Of a stretch of 64,000 nucleotides of DNA, positions 17,474 to 27,393 are shown one piece after another. Source of the DNA: Streptomyces sp. ATexAB-D23 (lineage in GTDB: Bacteria > Actinomycetota > Actinomycetes > Streptomycetales > Streptomycetaceae); assembly GCF_000373645.1 (NCBI RefSeq), contig NZ_KB892002.1, forward strand, positions 1-64,000. The letters run 5' to 3'. The first letter of the stretch is position 1; every line of letters starts with the position of its first letter. The position numbers and the translations under genes are program-made. The notes under the pieces were generated by a model that did no database searches, was not told the DNA's origin, and saw only the letters and a list, made by a program, of their open reading frames with translations.

Positions 17474-18448
17474 TCAGCGCAGCTTGGGGTCGAGGGCGTC
17501 GCGCACCGCGTCGCCGAGCATGATGAAGGCGAGCACCGTGACGGCCAGGGCTCCCGCGGGCCACAGGAGCATGTGCGGGGCGTTGCGGATGTACTGGGAA
17601 GCGGCGGAGATGTCGATGCCCCAGGAGACGGCGGGCGGCTTCAGGCCGACGCCGAGGAACGACAGGGTGGCTTCCAGGGAGATGTACGTGCCGAGCGCGA
17701 TGGTCGCGACGACGATGACCGGGGCGACGGCGTTCGGCGCGATGTGGCGCAGCATCATGCGCCCGTTGGACGCTCCCAGGGCCCGTGCGGCCTGGACGTA
17801 GTCGTTGTGCTTGGCGGTGATGACGGAGCCGCGGGCGATGCGGGCGATCTGCGGCCAGCCGAGGAGCACGATGAAGCCGATCACCGGCCAGACGGTGGAG
17901 CTGGTCACCACGGAGAGGAAGACCAGGCCGCCGAGGACGACGGGGATGCCGAAGAACACGTCGGTGAGGCGGGAGAGGATCGCGTCCCACCAGCCGCCGA
18001 AGAAGCCCGCGAGGCCGCCGAGGACGCTGCCGATGAGGGAGACGCCGAGGGTCGAGCAGATGCCGACCGTCACGGAGTTGCGGGCGCCGTAGACGACGCG
18101 GGTGTAGACGTCGCAGCCCTGGCCGTCGTAGCCGAAGGGGTGGCCGGGCTGGGAGCTCTCCTGGGCCTTGCCGAGGTCGCAGTCGAGCGGGTCGCCGGAG
18201 GCGATGAGCTGCGGCCAGATGGAGATGACGACCAGGAACAGGATGATCAGCGCGGAGATGATGAAGACGGGGTTGCGGCGCAGGTCGCGCCAGGCGTCGG
18301 ACCACAGGCTCTGCGGCTTGGAGTCGGGGCCCGTTCCGTCCGGGCCGCCGGGGGCCCGCTCCAGGCTGTCGCCCTCCGCGAGCGCGAGGTCCGTCGGTCC
18401 GCCGGCTCCGGCCGCCGAGATCGCCTCGTCCGGTGTCTGCTCAGGCAT
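17474..18448 (-). CDS. Oligopeptide ABC transporter permease, OppC type (operon 1)
   Basis: The 324-residue permease has a long cytoplasmic N-terminus (about 60 residues), one helix (VFIISALIILFLVVISI), an extracellular segment (DLGKAQESSQPGHPFGYDGQGCDVYTRVVYGARNS) and then the BPD_transp_1 domain with its EAA-type loop (ARALGASNGRMMLRHIAPNA). It overlaps the B permease gene by 8 bp. Confidence 0.95.
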   Translation of the reverse strand: MPEQTPDEAISAAGAGGPTDLALAEGDSLERAPGGPDGTGPDSKPQSLWSDAWRDLRRNPVFIISALIILFLVVISIWPQLIASGDPLDCDLGKAQESSQPGHPFGYDGQGCDVYTRVVYGARNSVTVGICSTLGVSLIGSVLGGLAGFFGGWWDAILSRLTDVFFGIPVVLGGLVFLSVVTSSTVWPVIGFIVLLGWPQIARIARGSVITAKHNDYVQAARALGASNGRMMLRHIAPNAVAPVIVVATIALGTYISLEATLSFLGVGLKPPAVSWGIDISAASQYIRNAPHMLLWPAGALAVTVLAFIMLGDAVRDALDPKLR

Positions 18449-19364
18449 AGCGGATCCTCGGGTCGAGTACGGCGTAGAGCAGGTCCACGATCAGGTTGGC
18501 GGCCAGGAAGACGAGGACCAGGACGGTGACGAAGCCGACGACGGTCTGCGAGTTCTGGCGCAGGATGCCCTGGTAGAGCTGGTAGCCGACGCCGTGGATG
18601 TTGAAGATCCGCTCGGTGACGATCGCCCCGCCCATCAGGGCGCCCACGTCCGTACCGATGAAGGTGACGACGGGGATCAGCGAGTTGCGCAGCAGGTGCC
18701 GGATGATCACGCGGCGCCTGGGCAGCCCCTTGGCGGTGGCGGTACGGACGTAGTCGGCGCGGGTGTTCTCGGCGATCGAGGTCCGGGTGAGCCGGGTGAC
18801 GTACGCCAGGGAGACGGAGGCGACCACGAGGCCCGGGATGATCAGCTCGTCGAGCGGGGCGTCGGTGGAGACGGACGGTTTGATGACGCCCCACTGGACG
18901 CCGAGCAGCAGCTGGAGCAGCAGACCGGTGACGAAGGTCGGGATCGAGATGACGATCAGCGTCAGGATCAGCACGGTGGTGTCGACGGGGCGTCCGCGGC
19001 GCAGTCCGGTGACGACGCCGAGGGTGATGCCGATGACGATCTCGAAGACGATCGCGACGAGGGTGAGGCGGATGGTGATGGGGAAGGCGGTGCCCATCAG
19101 CTCGGTGACCTTCTGCCCGTTGAACGCGGTGCCGAAGTCTCCGGTGAAGACGTTGCCCATGTAGGTGAGGTATTGCTGCCAGACCGGCTTGTCGAGGCCG
19201 AATTCCGAGCGGAGTTGGGCGGCGGTCGCCGGGTCGCACTGGCGGTCGCCGCAGAGACCCGCGATGGGGTCACCCATCACGTTCACCATGAGGAAGATCA
19301 ACAGCGTGGTGCCGAAGAAGACCGGGATCATCTGCAGCAGCCGCCGGATCACATAACGTCCCAT
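18441..19364 (-). CDS. Oligopeptide ABC transporter permease, OppB type (operon 1)
   Basis: The 307-residue permease begins MGRYVIRRLLQMIPVFFGTTLLIFLM, the characteristic OppB/DppB first helix, and carries the EAA loop (TATAKGLPRRRVIIRHLLRN). It lies 103 bp downstream of the binding-protein gene and overlaps the C permease gene. Confidence 0.95.
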   Translation of the reverse strand: MGRYVIRRLLQMIPVFFGTTLLIFLMVNVMGDPIAGLCGDRQCDPATAAQLRSEFGLDKPVWQQYLTYMGNVFTGDFGTAFNGQKVTELMGTAFPITIRLTLVAIVFEIVIGITLGVVTGLRRGRPVDTTVLILTLIVISIPTFVTGLLLQLLLGVQWGVIKPSVSTDAPLDELIIPGLVVASVSLAYVTRLTRTSIAENTRADYVRTATAKGLPRRRVIIRHLLRNSLIPVVTFIGTDVGALMGGAIVTERIFNIHGVGYQLYQGILRQNSQTVVGFVTVLVLVFLAANLIVDLLYAVLDPRIRYA

Positions 19365-19467
19365 GAAGGGCTCCGGAGGTCGCGGGGACGGAGGCTGAGG
19401 TGTCGTGCGGGGACGGGGAGGCCGGGCGGCCGGTGCGTCGCCGCACAGGTCACCCGGCCGGGGTCCG

Positions 19468-21102
19468 CTACTTGACCTTGATCTGCTCGTACACCGGGAC
19501 GCTGAACTGGTTCAGCGAGACGTTGGTGACGTTCTCCGAGTAGCCGGCGCTGCCGTTCTGGTACCAGAGCGGGATGACCGGCATCTGCTGGACCATGACC
19601 TTCTCGGCGTCCTGGAAGGTGGAGACGGCCTTGGCCTTGTCGGATTCGGCGTTGGCCTTGTTGACGAGGTCGTCGAACTGCTTGTTGCTCCACTTGCCGT
19701 CGTTGGACGAGGCGTTGCTGTAGTACACCGGCTGGAGGAAGTTCTGGATGAGCGGGTAGTCCATCTGCCAGCCCGCGCGCCAGGCGCCGGTCAGCTTCTG
19801 CTGGGAGACCTGGCTGCGGAAGTCGGCGAAGGTGCCGACGGGGGCGCCGACGCAGGCCCGGTTGTTGCCCATGACCTTGTTGATGCTGTTGCAGACGGCG
19901 TCGACCCATTCCTTGTGGGAGCCGGTGTCCGCGTTGTACGAGATCTTGAGCTGGCCGCCGGGGATGCCGCCGCCGTCCTCGATCATCTTCTTGGCCTCGG
20001 CGGCGTCGTACGTGCACTCCTTGCCGCAGAGGCCCTTCTTGAAGCCGCCCTCCTCGCCGAGGACCGGGGAGGTCCAGTCGGAGGCGGGGGTGCGGGTCTT
20101 CTGGAAGATCTGGCTGGTGATCTGGTCGCGGTTGATCGCCATCGACAGGCCCTGGCGGACCTTGATGCCGCCGGGGGTGTCCCACTTCTTGTCGTAGAAG
20201 GGGAACGCCAGGGTTTGGATGATGCCGGCCGGGGTGTTGATGTAGCGGTCGCCGAGGTCCGCCTTGACGTTCTTGAGCTGGGAGGCGGGCACGTCGTCCA
20301 CGAGGTCGAGGTTGCCTGCCGTCAGGTCGGTGTAGGCGGTGTTGTTGTCGGTGTAGACCTTGAGGTCGATGCCGCCGTTCTCCGCCTTGTCGTCCCCGGG
20401 GTAGTCGTCCCACTTGCGCAGGCTCATCGAGGAGCCCTTGGTGTACTTGTCGATGGTGTACGGGCCGTTGCCGATCGGCTTGGAGACCCAGGCGGCGTGG
20501 TCGGTGTAGAAGGCCTTGGGGAGCGGGGCGAAGGCCGGGTAGCCGAGGGTGTCGGGCCACAGCGAGAACTTCTGCGTCAGCTTGACGGTGAAGGTCTTGT
20601 CGTCCACCTGCTTGAGGCCGGAGAGCTTGGTGGCACTGGCCTTGCCGGTCTCGGGGTGGACCTTGTCGTAGCCGTCGATGTAGCCGAAGAAGTAGGCGTT
20701 CTTCTGGTTGTTCTTCAGCAGGGCGCCGTAGTTCCAGGCGTCCACGAAGGACTTGGCGGTGATCTTCTCGCCGTTGCTGAAGGTCCAGCCGTCCTTCACG
20801 GTGATGGTGAAGTTCTGGTTGTCCTTGGTCTCGATCTTCTCGGCGAGCATGTTCGTGGCCTCGCCGGTCTTCGGGTCGTACTTCTTCAGACCCCGGAAGA
20901 TCATGTCCAGCACCTTGCCGCCCTGCACCTCGTTGGTGTTGGCCGGCTCCAGCGGGTTCTGCGGGTCACCCCAGGACGAGCTCACGATCCCGTCGGCGCC
21001 ACCTCCACCACCGCCGCCGCTGTCGCCCCCGCCGCAGGCCGTCGCCGCCAGGGCGACGGCCGCCGCACATGCGGCCCACTTGACGTGTGTGGCTCCGCGC
21101 AT
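19468..21102 (-). CDS. Oligopeptide-binding lipoprotein, OppA/DppA family (operon 1)
   Basis: I start at ATG 21102 (MRGATHVKW), which has GGAGG upstream, giving 544 residues. The lipobox is LAATAC near residue 20, followed by a Gly/Ser linker. The mature part is an SBP_bac_5 domain (PLEPANTNEVQGGKVLDMIFRGL, YGALLKNNQKNAYFFGYIDG, PFYDKKWDTPGGIKVRQGLSMAINRDQI). It delivers peptides to the adjacent permeases. It is about half identical in motif layout to the paralogue at 25549-27189, so a tandem operon duplication is likely. Confidence 0.95.
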   Translation of the reverse strand: MRGATHVKWAACAAAVALAATACGGGDSGGGGGGGADGIVSSSWGDPQNPLEPANTNEVQGGKVLDMIFRGLKKYDPKTGEATNMLAEKIETKDNQNFTITVKDGWTFSNGEKITAKSFVDAWNYGALLKNNQKNAYFFGYIDGYDKVHPETGKASATKLSGLKQVDDKTFTVKLTQKFSLWPDTLGYPAFAPLPKAFYTDHAAWVSKPIGNGPYTIDKYTKGSSMSLRKWDDYPGDDKAENGGIDLKVYTDNNTAYTDLTAGNLDLVDDVPASQLKNVKADLGDRYINTPAGIIQTLAFPFYDKKWDTPGGIKVRQGLSMAINRDQITSQIFQKTRTPASDWTSPVLGEEGGFKKGLCGKECTYDAAEAKKMIEDGGGIPGGQLKISYNADTGSHKEWVDAVCNSINKVMGNNRACVGAPVGTFADFRSQVSQQKLTGAWRAGWQMDYPLIQNFLQPVYYSNASSNDGKWSNKQFDDLVNKANAESDKAKAVSTFQDAEKVMVQQMPVIPLWYQNGSAGYSENVTNVSLNQFSVPVYEQIKVK

Positions 21103-21251
21103 GGAGTGCCTCCTCGTAGTGCTCCGTCTCACGTGAGGTCAAATATCACCGCATACGGGACCTTGTGCATGTTCGCACCCGCCATCCGTGGGTATCCCCG
21201 GGGGTCGGCTCGCACCGCGTGACGTGTATCCGACAAGGCGGTCGGGGCAAA

Positions 21252-21287
21252 AAGGCGCCCCGGAACCGATCGGTTCCGGGGCGCCTT
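21252..21287 (-). terminator. Intrinsic terminator after oligopeptide operon 2
   Basis: A 36-bp perfect palindrome with 18-bp arms; read on the minus strand it is followed by TTTT. It lies 15 bp past the last gene of operon 2 and upstream of operon 1, so the two operons are separate transcription units. Confidence 0.88.
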
Positions 21288-21301
21288 CGCTCGCGCGCGG
21301 C

Positions 21302-22447
21302 TTACGAGGCCGCGTGCACCACGTCCTTCTCCTCCGCGAAGTGGCACGCCGACTCGTGGGCGGCCGGCGTCTTCGAGGCCTTGAAGCGCTCGGGGACGGC
21401 CAGCAGCGGCACGTCGGTGGCGCACTTGTCCTGGGCCTTCCAGCAGCGGGTGCGGAAACGGCAGCCCGACGGCGGGTTGGCCGGGGAGGGGACGTCACCG
21501 GAGAGGATGATCCGCTCGCGGCCCTCGCGGGCCTCCGGGTCGGGCACCGGGACCGCCGACAGCAGCGCCTGGGTGTAGGGGTGCGTCGGGTGGTCGTAGA
21601 TCGCGGTGTCCGTACCGATCTCGGCCATCTTGCCGAGGTACATGACGCCGACCCGGTCCGAGATGTGCCGGACGATGGACAGGTCGTGCGCGATGAAGAG
21701 GTAGGAGAGGTTGAACTCGTCCTGGAGCTTCTCCATCAGGTTGATGACCTGCGCCTGCACCGACACGTCGAGCGCGGAGACCGGCTCGTCGCAGATGATG
21801 ATCTCCGGGTTGAGCGCGAGGCCGCGGGCGATGCCGATGCGCTGGCGCTGACCGCCGGAGAACTGGTGCGGGTAGCGGTTGATGTACTCCGGGTTCAGGC
21901 CCACCACGTCCAGCAGGTCCTGGACCCTGCGCCGCCGGTCGCCCTTGGGGGCCACCTCGGGGTGGATCTCGTACGTCTCGCCGATGATGTCGCCCACCGT
22001 CATACGGGGGTTGAGCGAGGTGTACGGGTCCTGGAAGACCATCTGGATGTTGCGGCGCACGGCCTTCAGCGCGCGGCCGGACAGCTTGGTGATGTCCTGG
22101 CCCTTGTAGAAGACCTCGCCCGCGGTCGCCCGCTCCAGCGTCATCAGGAGCTTGGCGACGGTGGACTTGCCACAGCCGGACTCGCCCACGATGCCCAGCG
22201 TCTCGCCCGCGTACAGGTCGAACGAGATGCCGTCCACGGCCTTGACCGCGCCGACCTGCTTCTTGAACAGGATGCCCTGGGTCAGCGGGAAGTGCTTGAC
22301 CAGGTTGCGCACCTGGAGGATCGGCTCCCCCTGCGACACGGGCGCGTCGATGGCGGCTACGGCCTCCGCCTCGGTGGCCGCGTCGACGGTCTCGACGTCG
22401 GAGACGTTGGGGGTGGCGTCCACCGGCTTCTTCTCGATGTCAGCCAT
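21302..22447 (-). CDS. Oligopeptide ABC transporter ATPase, OppF type (operon 2)
   Basis: The 381-residue ATPase has an acidic N-terminal extension (about 40 residues) before EPILQVRNLVKHFPLTQG, then Walker [10 protein letters not shown], signature [16 protein letters not shown] and Walker [15 protein letters not shown]. Walker B has Cys where the operon 1 copy has Ala. It ends with the oligo_HPY motif and a short tail. It overlaps the D gene by 8 bp. Confidence 0.95.
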   Translation of the reverse strand: MADIEKKPVDATPNVSDVETVDAATEAEAVAAIDAPVSQGEPILQVRNLVKHFPLTQGILFKKQVGAVKAVDGISFDLYAGETLGIVGESGCGKSTVAKLLMTLERATAGEVFYKGQDITKLSGRALKAVRRNIQMVFQDPYTSLNPRMTVGDIIGETYEIHPEVAPKGDRRRRVQDLLDVVGLNPEYINRYPHQFSGGQRQRIGIARGLALNPEIIICDEPVSALDVSVQAQVINLMEKLQDEFNLSYLFIAHDLSIVRHISDRVGVMYLGKMAEIGTDTAIYDHPTHPYTQALLSAVPVPDPEAREGRERIILSGDVPSPANPPSGCRFRTRCWKAQDKCATDVPLLAVPERFKASKTPAAHESACHFAEEKDVVHAAS

Positions 22448-23498
22448 GGATCGTCTCCTTCCAGAAGTGACAGGCGCTGCGACGGCCGGCCAGCTCGGTG
22501 CCGTCCTGCTCGGTCACCGGGTGCAGGGCCGGGATGTCCGAACGGCAGATGTCCTGAGCCATGGTGCAGCGCGGGTTGAAGGCACAGCCCGACGGCACGT
22601 GCAGCAGGTTGGGCGGCAGGCCCTTGATCGCGAAGAGCTCCTGGCCCTTCTGGTCCAGGCGCGGGATCGAGGCCAGCAGACCCTTGGTGTACGGGTGCGC
22701 GGGGCGCTTGTAGATCTCGTGCACCGGGGCGGTCTCGACGATCCGGCCCGCGTACATCACCGCGATCTTGTCGGCGACGTCCGCGACGACCCCGAGGTCG
22801 TGCGTGATCAGGATCAGGCCCATGTTGTACTCGCGCTGGAGCTCCGCGAGCAGGTCCATGACCTGGGCCTGGACGGTCACGTCGAGCGCGGTGGTCGGCT
22901 CGTCCGCGATGATCAGGTCCGGCTCCAGGGCCAGCGCCATGGCGATCATGATGCGCTGGCGCATACCGCCGGAGAACTGGTGGGGGTAGTCCGAGATCCG
23001 GGCCGCGGCGGCCGGGATCTTCACCTGGTCCATCAGCTCGATGGCCTTGACGCGGGCTTCCTTCTTGGACAGGCCCTGGTGGACCCGGAACATCTCGCCG
23101 AGCTGGTAGCCGACGGTGAGGACCGGGTTCAGCGAGGACAGCGCGTCCTGGAAGATCATGGCGATCTTCTGACCGCGGATCTGCCGGCGCTCCTCGTAGG
23201 ACATCTTGAGCATGTCCTGGCCGCGGAAGAGGATCTCGCCCTGCGGGATCTTGCCGGGCGGCATGTCGAGGATGCCCATGATGGCCTGCGCCGTCACGGA
23301 CTTGCCGGAGCCGGACTCACCGAGGACGGCGAGGGTCTCGCCGGCGTCCACGCTGTAGTTGACACCGTTGACCGCCTTGGCCACACCGTCGCGGGTGTGG
23401 AACTCCACGTGCAGGTCACGGACTTCGAGCAGGGGACCGACGTGGTCGTCACCCCGGCGTGCGGACGGGACTTCGGCGGTCTTGTTGATGGTGGCCAC
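22440..23498 (-). CDS. Oligopeptide ABC transporter ATPase, OppD type (operon 2)
   Basis: The 352-residue protein has a 25-residue N-terminal extension before [17 protein letters not shown], then Walker A GESGSGKS, signature [16 protein letters not shown], Walker [14 protein letters not shown] and the oligo_HPY cysteine motif. It is 10 bp downstream of the C permease gene. It is very close to the D gene of operon 1 over the ATPase core. Confidence 0.95.
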   Translation of the reverse strand: MATINKTAEVPSARRGDDHVGPLLEVRDLHVEFHTRDGVAKAVNGVNYSVDAGETLAVLGESGSGKSVTAQAIMGILDMPPGKIPQGEILFRGQDMLKMSYEERRQIRGQKIAMIFQDALSSLNPVLTVGYQLGEMFRVHQGLSKKEARVKAIELMDQVKIPAAAARISDYPHQFSGGMRQRIMIAMALALEPDLIIADEPTTALDVTVQAQVMDLLAELQREYNMGLILITHDLGVVADVADKIAVMYAGRIVETAPVHEIYKRPAHPYTKGLLASIPRLDQKGQELFAIKGLPPNLLHVPSGCAFNPRCTMAQDICRSDIPALHPVTEQDGTELAGRRSACHFWKETIHG

Positions 23499-23508
23499 GT
23501 TCGCCCTC

Positions 23509-24456
23509 CTATCGCGACTTCGGATCGAGGGCGTTGCGGACGGCTTCGCCGAGCATGATGAACGCCAGAACGGTGATGCTGAGCATGATCGACGGGTAGA
23601 TCAGGATGTGCTGTGCCACCCGGATCTGGCTCGACCCGGTCGAGATGTCGATGCCCCACGAGATGGTCGGGTCGGCGAGGCCGAGGCCCAGGTACGACAG
23701 GGTCGCCTCGGCCGAGATGTAGACACCCAGCGAGATGGTGGCGACGACGATCACGGGCGCCATCACGTTCGGCAGGATGTGCCGGAACATGATCCGGCTG
23801 GTGCTCGCGCCGAGCGCACGGGCCGCCTGTACGTAGTCGGCCTCCTTGACGGCCATCACCGCACCGCGCATGACACGGGCGATCTGGGTCCAGCCGAGGA
23901 ACGCCAGGGCCAGGACGACGACCCACACCTTGCGCTCGGAGAACGCCTGGAGGACGACCATCGCGCCGAGCAGGAAGGGCAGGCCCAGGAAGATGTTGGT
24001 GAAGCCGGAGAGGACCGCGTCCACCCAGCCGCCGAAGAAGCCGGACAGCATGCCGACGAGTCCGCCGAACACCGTCACCAGCGCGGTGACGCAGACGCCG
24101 ACGGTGATCGAGGCGCGGGTGCCGTAGATGACGCGGGCGTAGACGCTGCGGCCCTGCCCGTCGTATCCGAGCCAGCCCTCCGAGCCGATCTTGCTCAGCT
24201 GCGGCTTGGTCAGGAAGTGGTGCGAGAGGTCCGCGTGGGTCGCCGACGCCCCGGTGAACAGACCGGGGAAGACGGCTATCGCCAGGAGGATGACGATGAG
24301 GACGGACGACACCAGGAAGTAGGGGTTGCGCCGCAGGTCGGCCCAGGCGTCGCCCCAGAGGCTGCGCGCCTTCTCGGCCTTCACGATCGCGGTCGGGTCC
24401 GCGACGGGGCCGTGGGTGTCTTCGGGCGCGGGTGCGGTCTTGGTCACGTCAGGCAT
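23509..24456 (-). CDS. Oligopeptide ABC transporter permease, OppC type (operon 2)
   Basis: The 315-residue permease has a cytoplasmic N-terminus, a first helix (YFLVSSVLIVILLAIAVF), an external segment ending GYDGQGRSVYARVIYGTRAS, and a BPD_transp_1 domain with the EAA loop (ARALGASTSRIMFRHILPNV). It overlaps the B permease gene by 8 bp. Confidence 0.95.
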   Translation of the reverse strand: MPDVTKTAPAPEDTHGPVADPTAIVKAEKARSLWGDAWADLRRNPYFLVSSVLIVILLAIAVFPGLFTGASATHADLSHHFLTKPQLSKIGSEGWLGYDGQGRSVYARVIYGTRASITVGVCVTALVTVFGGLVGMLSGFFGGWVDAVLSGFTNIFLGLPFLLGAMVVLQAFSERKVWVVVLALAFLGWTQIARVMRGAVMAVKEADYVQAARALGASTSRIMFRHILPNVMAPVIVVATISLGVYISAEATLSYLGLGLADPTISWGIDISTGSSQIRVAQHILIYPSIMLSITVLAFIMLGEAVRNALDPKSR

Positions 24457-25384
24457 AACGGATCCTCGGGTCCAGGACCGCGTACAGCAGGTCGACGAGC
24501 AGAGTCATGAACAGGTAGACGAGCACCAGGATGGTGACCAGGCCCACCAGGGTCGTGCCTTCGCGCCGGGTGATCGACTCGACGATGGTGCCGCCGATGC
24601 CCTTGACGTTGAAGACCGACTCGGTGACGACCGCGCCGCCCATCAGGGCGCCCAGGTCGGTGCCGAGGAAGGTGATGACCGGGATCATCGAGTTGCGCAT
24701 CAGGTGCACGCCGATGATGCGGCGCTTGGGAAGCCCCTTGGCGACGGCCGTACGCATGTAGTCGGACCGCAGGTTCTCGGCCATCGTCGTACGGGTCAGT
24801 CGTGCCACGTACGCCAGGGACAGCGATCCGAGCACGATCGCCGGTGTGAGCAGTTCGCTCCAGGTCGCCTCGTTCGAGACGTTCGGTGAGATCAGCCCCA
24901 ACTGGTCCGCGAACACGGACTTCACGATGTGGGCGAGCACGAAGACGGGGATCGAGATGATGAGCAGCGTCACGATCAGGACGGCGTTGTCGGCCAGCCG
25001 GCCGGCGCGCAGACCCGCGATCATGCCCAGGCCGATGCCGAGGATGATCTCGATGACGAACGCCATGCCCGCCAGCCGCAGCGTGACCGGGAAGGCGTCG
25101 CCGAGGACATCCGTGACGGGGCGACCGCTGGCTATCTGCTCGCCGAAGTCCTGGTGAAGGACCATGCCCTTCATGTAATCCCAGTACTGCACCAGAATCG
25201 GCTGGTCCAGTCCGAGCTTGTGCCGCATCGCTTCCAGAGTGGCCGGGTCGGCACCCTTGTCCCCGAAGAGCCCGCGCACGGGGTCGCCGGGCAGCGTGTA
25301 GACCATCAGGAAGATCAGCAGCGTTGTCCCGAGGAAGACCGGGATCATCTGGAGCAGTCGTCGTGCGACATAGCGCCCCATCAT
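24449..25384 (-). CDS. Oligopeptide ABC transporter permease, OppB type (operon 2)
   Basis: The 311-residue permease begins MMGRYVARRLLQMIPVFLGTTLLIFLM and carries the EAA loop (TAVAKGLPKRRIIGVHLMRN). It is separated from the binding-protein gene by 164 bp containing a hairpin, a common arrangement that keeps binding-protein expression above that of the permeases. Confidence 0.95.
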   Translation of the reverse strand: MMGRYVARRLLQMIPVFLGTTLLIFLMVYTLPGDPVRGLFGDKGADPATLEAMRHKLGLDQPILVQYWDYMKGMVLHQDFGEQIASGRPVTDVLGDAFPVTLRLAGMAFVIEIILGIGLGMIAGLRAGRLADNAVLIVTLLIISIPVFVLAHIVKSVFADQLGLISPNVSNEATWSELLTPAIVLGSLSLAYVARLTRTTMAENLRSDYMRTAVAKGLPKRRIIGVHLMRNSMIPVITFLGTDLGALMGGAVVTESVFNVKGIGGTIVESITRREGTTLVGLVTILVLVYLFMTLLVDLLYAVLDPRIRYA

Positions 25385-25495
25385 GCCTCCATGTAATAGG
25401 CGGCGGCAGCCGACGGGCCCTCCCCCGCCCCGACTCCCCTGTGGGGTGGTCGGTCGCGTGGAAGGGCCCCCCGGCCACTGCGTGCGGGCAGGCGC

Positions 25496-25518
25496 GGACC
25501 GGCTTTTCCTGCCGGTCC
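25496..25518 (-). other. Stem-loop between binding-protein and permease genes of operon 2
   Basis: GGACCGGC (25496-25503) and GCCGGTCC (25511-25518) enclose the loop TTTTCCT. The position suits an attenuator or an mRNA-stabilising structure rather than a full terminator. Confidence 0.45.
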
Positions 25519-25548
25519 CGCGCGTGCGCGCGGACTACGTCGGTGTGG

Positions 25549-27189
25549 TTACTTCTTGACTTCGATCTGGGTCAGGATCGGGTCGCCGTCCTGCGCGTAG
25601 TCGACGTTCTGGACCTTCTCCGAGTAACCGGCGTTGACCTTGTAGTACCAGAGCGGGATGGAGGGCATGTAGTTCACCAGCTCCTTCTCGATCGCCTGGT
25701 ACGCCGCGACGGACTCGTCGAGGCTCGCGGCGGAGTCCGCGGCCTTGATCTTGGCGTCGAGTTCCTTGTTGGAGAAGAAGCCGTTGTTACCGGCCGCGTT
25801 CGTGCGGAACAGGTCGCTGATGAAGTTCGCGTTCACCGGGTAGTCGAGCACCCAGCCACTGCGGTAGAACGACTTGACCTGCTTGGCGTCACGGGCGTTC
25901 AGGTCGGCCTGGAAGTCGGCCTTCGAGTCGCCGGCGCACGCGACACCGGTCGCCTGGGTGATGCTGTTGCAGACAGCCTCGACCCATTCCTTGTGGCCGC
26001 CGTCGGCGTTGAACTGGATGTAGATCTTGTTGCCGGGAACACCGCCGCCCTCCTTGATGAGGGCCTTGGCCTTGGCCGGGTCGTACTTGGTGACGTCGCC
26101 CGCGACGTCCTTCTGGTAACCGAGAACGCCCTGCGCGACCCAGCCGGTGGCCGGCTCACGGGTGCCCTGGAGCACCGTCTTGGTGATGGTGTCGCGGTCG
26201 ATGGCCATCGACAGGCCCTGGAGGACCTTCGGGTCGGTGTCCTTCCACTGCTTGGTGTACATCGCGACGCCGATGGTCTGGATCGCGGAGTACGCCTTGT
26301 CGACGGCGCGGTCACCGAGGTCGGACCGGTAGACCGGGAGGTCCTTCGGCGCGATCTGGCGCAGCACGTCGACGTTGCCGGACTTCAGGTCCTCGTAGGC
26401 GGTTTCGAGGGTGGTGTAGTTCTTGAAGATCACACCACCGTTCTTCGCCTTGTCGGCACCCTTGTAGTCGTCGTTGCGGACGACCTTGATCTGCTTCTTG
26501 TGGTCCCAGCTGACGAACTTGTACGCGCCGTTGCCGACCGGCTTCTCACCGGCGGCCTTCGGGTCCGCGTAGAAGGACTCGGGCAGCGGGGAGAAGACCG
26601 TGTAGCCGAGCTTGTACGAGAAGTACGGGAGCGGGCCGTTGAGCTCGATGGTGAACGTGTAGTCGTCCACCTTCTTCAGACCGGACATGCTGTCCGACTT
26701 CGGCTTGGCCTTCGCGTCGTCCGGGTGGACGTCGGCGAAGCCCTTGATGTCGGCGAACCAGGACGCGTTGGTCTGGTTGTTCTTGATGTTGGCGGCCCAG
26801 TTCCAGGCCTTGATGTAGGACTCGGCCGTGACGGGGGTGCCGTCGTGGAACTTCCAGTCCTTCTTGAGCTTGACCGTCCAGAGCTTGCTGTCCTTGGTCT
26901 CGACAGACTCCGCGTTGATCATCTCAAGCTTGCCGGCCGGGTCGTAGTCGACCAGCTGCGAGAAGATCGCGTCGGTGACGATGCTGCCGTTCGACTCCAT
27001 CGTGTTGGCCGGCTGCAGCGGGTTCTGCGGCTCACCGACCTCGACGGAGAAGATGCCGTCGGGGTTGACAGCGCCCTTGGCGCCACCCTTGCCCTTGTCG
27101 GCGTCGTCGTCGCCGCCGCCACAGGCAGTCGCAGCCAGGGCGATGATGGCCGCTCCCGCGACCCACTTGGCGCTCTTGGCACCACGCAT
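25549..27189 (-). CDS. Oligopeptide-binding lipoprotein, OppA/DppA family (operon 2)
   Basis: The start ATG 27189 (MRGAKSAKW) has AGGAGG 6 bp upstream, giving 546 residues. The lipobox is LAATAC, followed by an Asp/Gly/Lys linker. The SBP_bac_5 domain contains FHDGTPVTAESYIKAWNWAA and VLQGLSMAIDRDTI, with an absent-signal-free C-terminus ending ILTQIEVKK. It is the first gene of operon 2 and a clear paralogue of the operon 1 binding protein. Confidence 0.95.
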   Translation of the reverse strand: MRGAKSAKWVAGAAIIALAATACGGGDDDADKGKGGAKGAVNPDGIFSVEVGEPQNPLQPANTMESNGSIVTDAIFSQLVDYDPAGKLEMINAESVETKDSKLWTVKLKKDWKFHDGTPVTAESYIKAWNWAANIKNNQTNASWFADIKGFADVHPDDAKAKPKSDSMSGLKKVDDYTFTIELNGPLPYFSYKLGYTVFSPLPESFYADPKAAGEKPVGNGAYKFVSWDHKKQIKVVRNDDYKGADKAKNGGVIFKNYTTLETAYEDLKSGNVDVLRQIAPKDLPVYRSDLGDRAVDKAYSAIQTIGVAMYTKQWKDTDPKVLQGLSMAIDRDTITKTVLQGTREPATGWVAQGVLGYQKDVAGDVTKYDPAKAKALIKEGGGVPGNKIYIQFNADGGHKEWVEAVCNSITQATGVACAGDSKADFQADLNARDAKQVKSFYRSGWVLDYPVNANFISDLFRTNAAGNNGFFSNKELDAKIKAADSAASLDESVAAYQAIEKELVNYMPSIPLWYYKVNAGYSEKVQNVDYAQDGDPILTQIEVKK

Positions 27190-27393
27190 GGGTTTCCTCC
27201 TCATGAGTCCACTTTTGACTACAAGAAGGGCACTGGGTCGATACACCGACACCCCTGACGGTGATCGTTTCAGTGCCCTTAGTGTGCTCGTGAGTCGGCG
27301 CACTCCCCACGGTGCGTGACCCATTGACCCGAGCTCAACGGAGCCAACTATTAAGTACGTCTGGGCCGTAAACCACACTTAAAGGGTCTCGGT

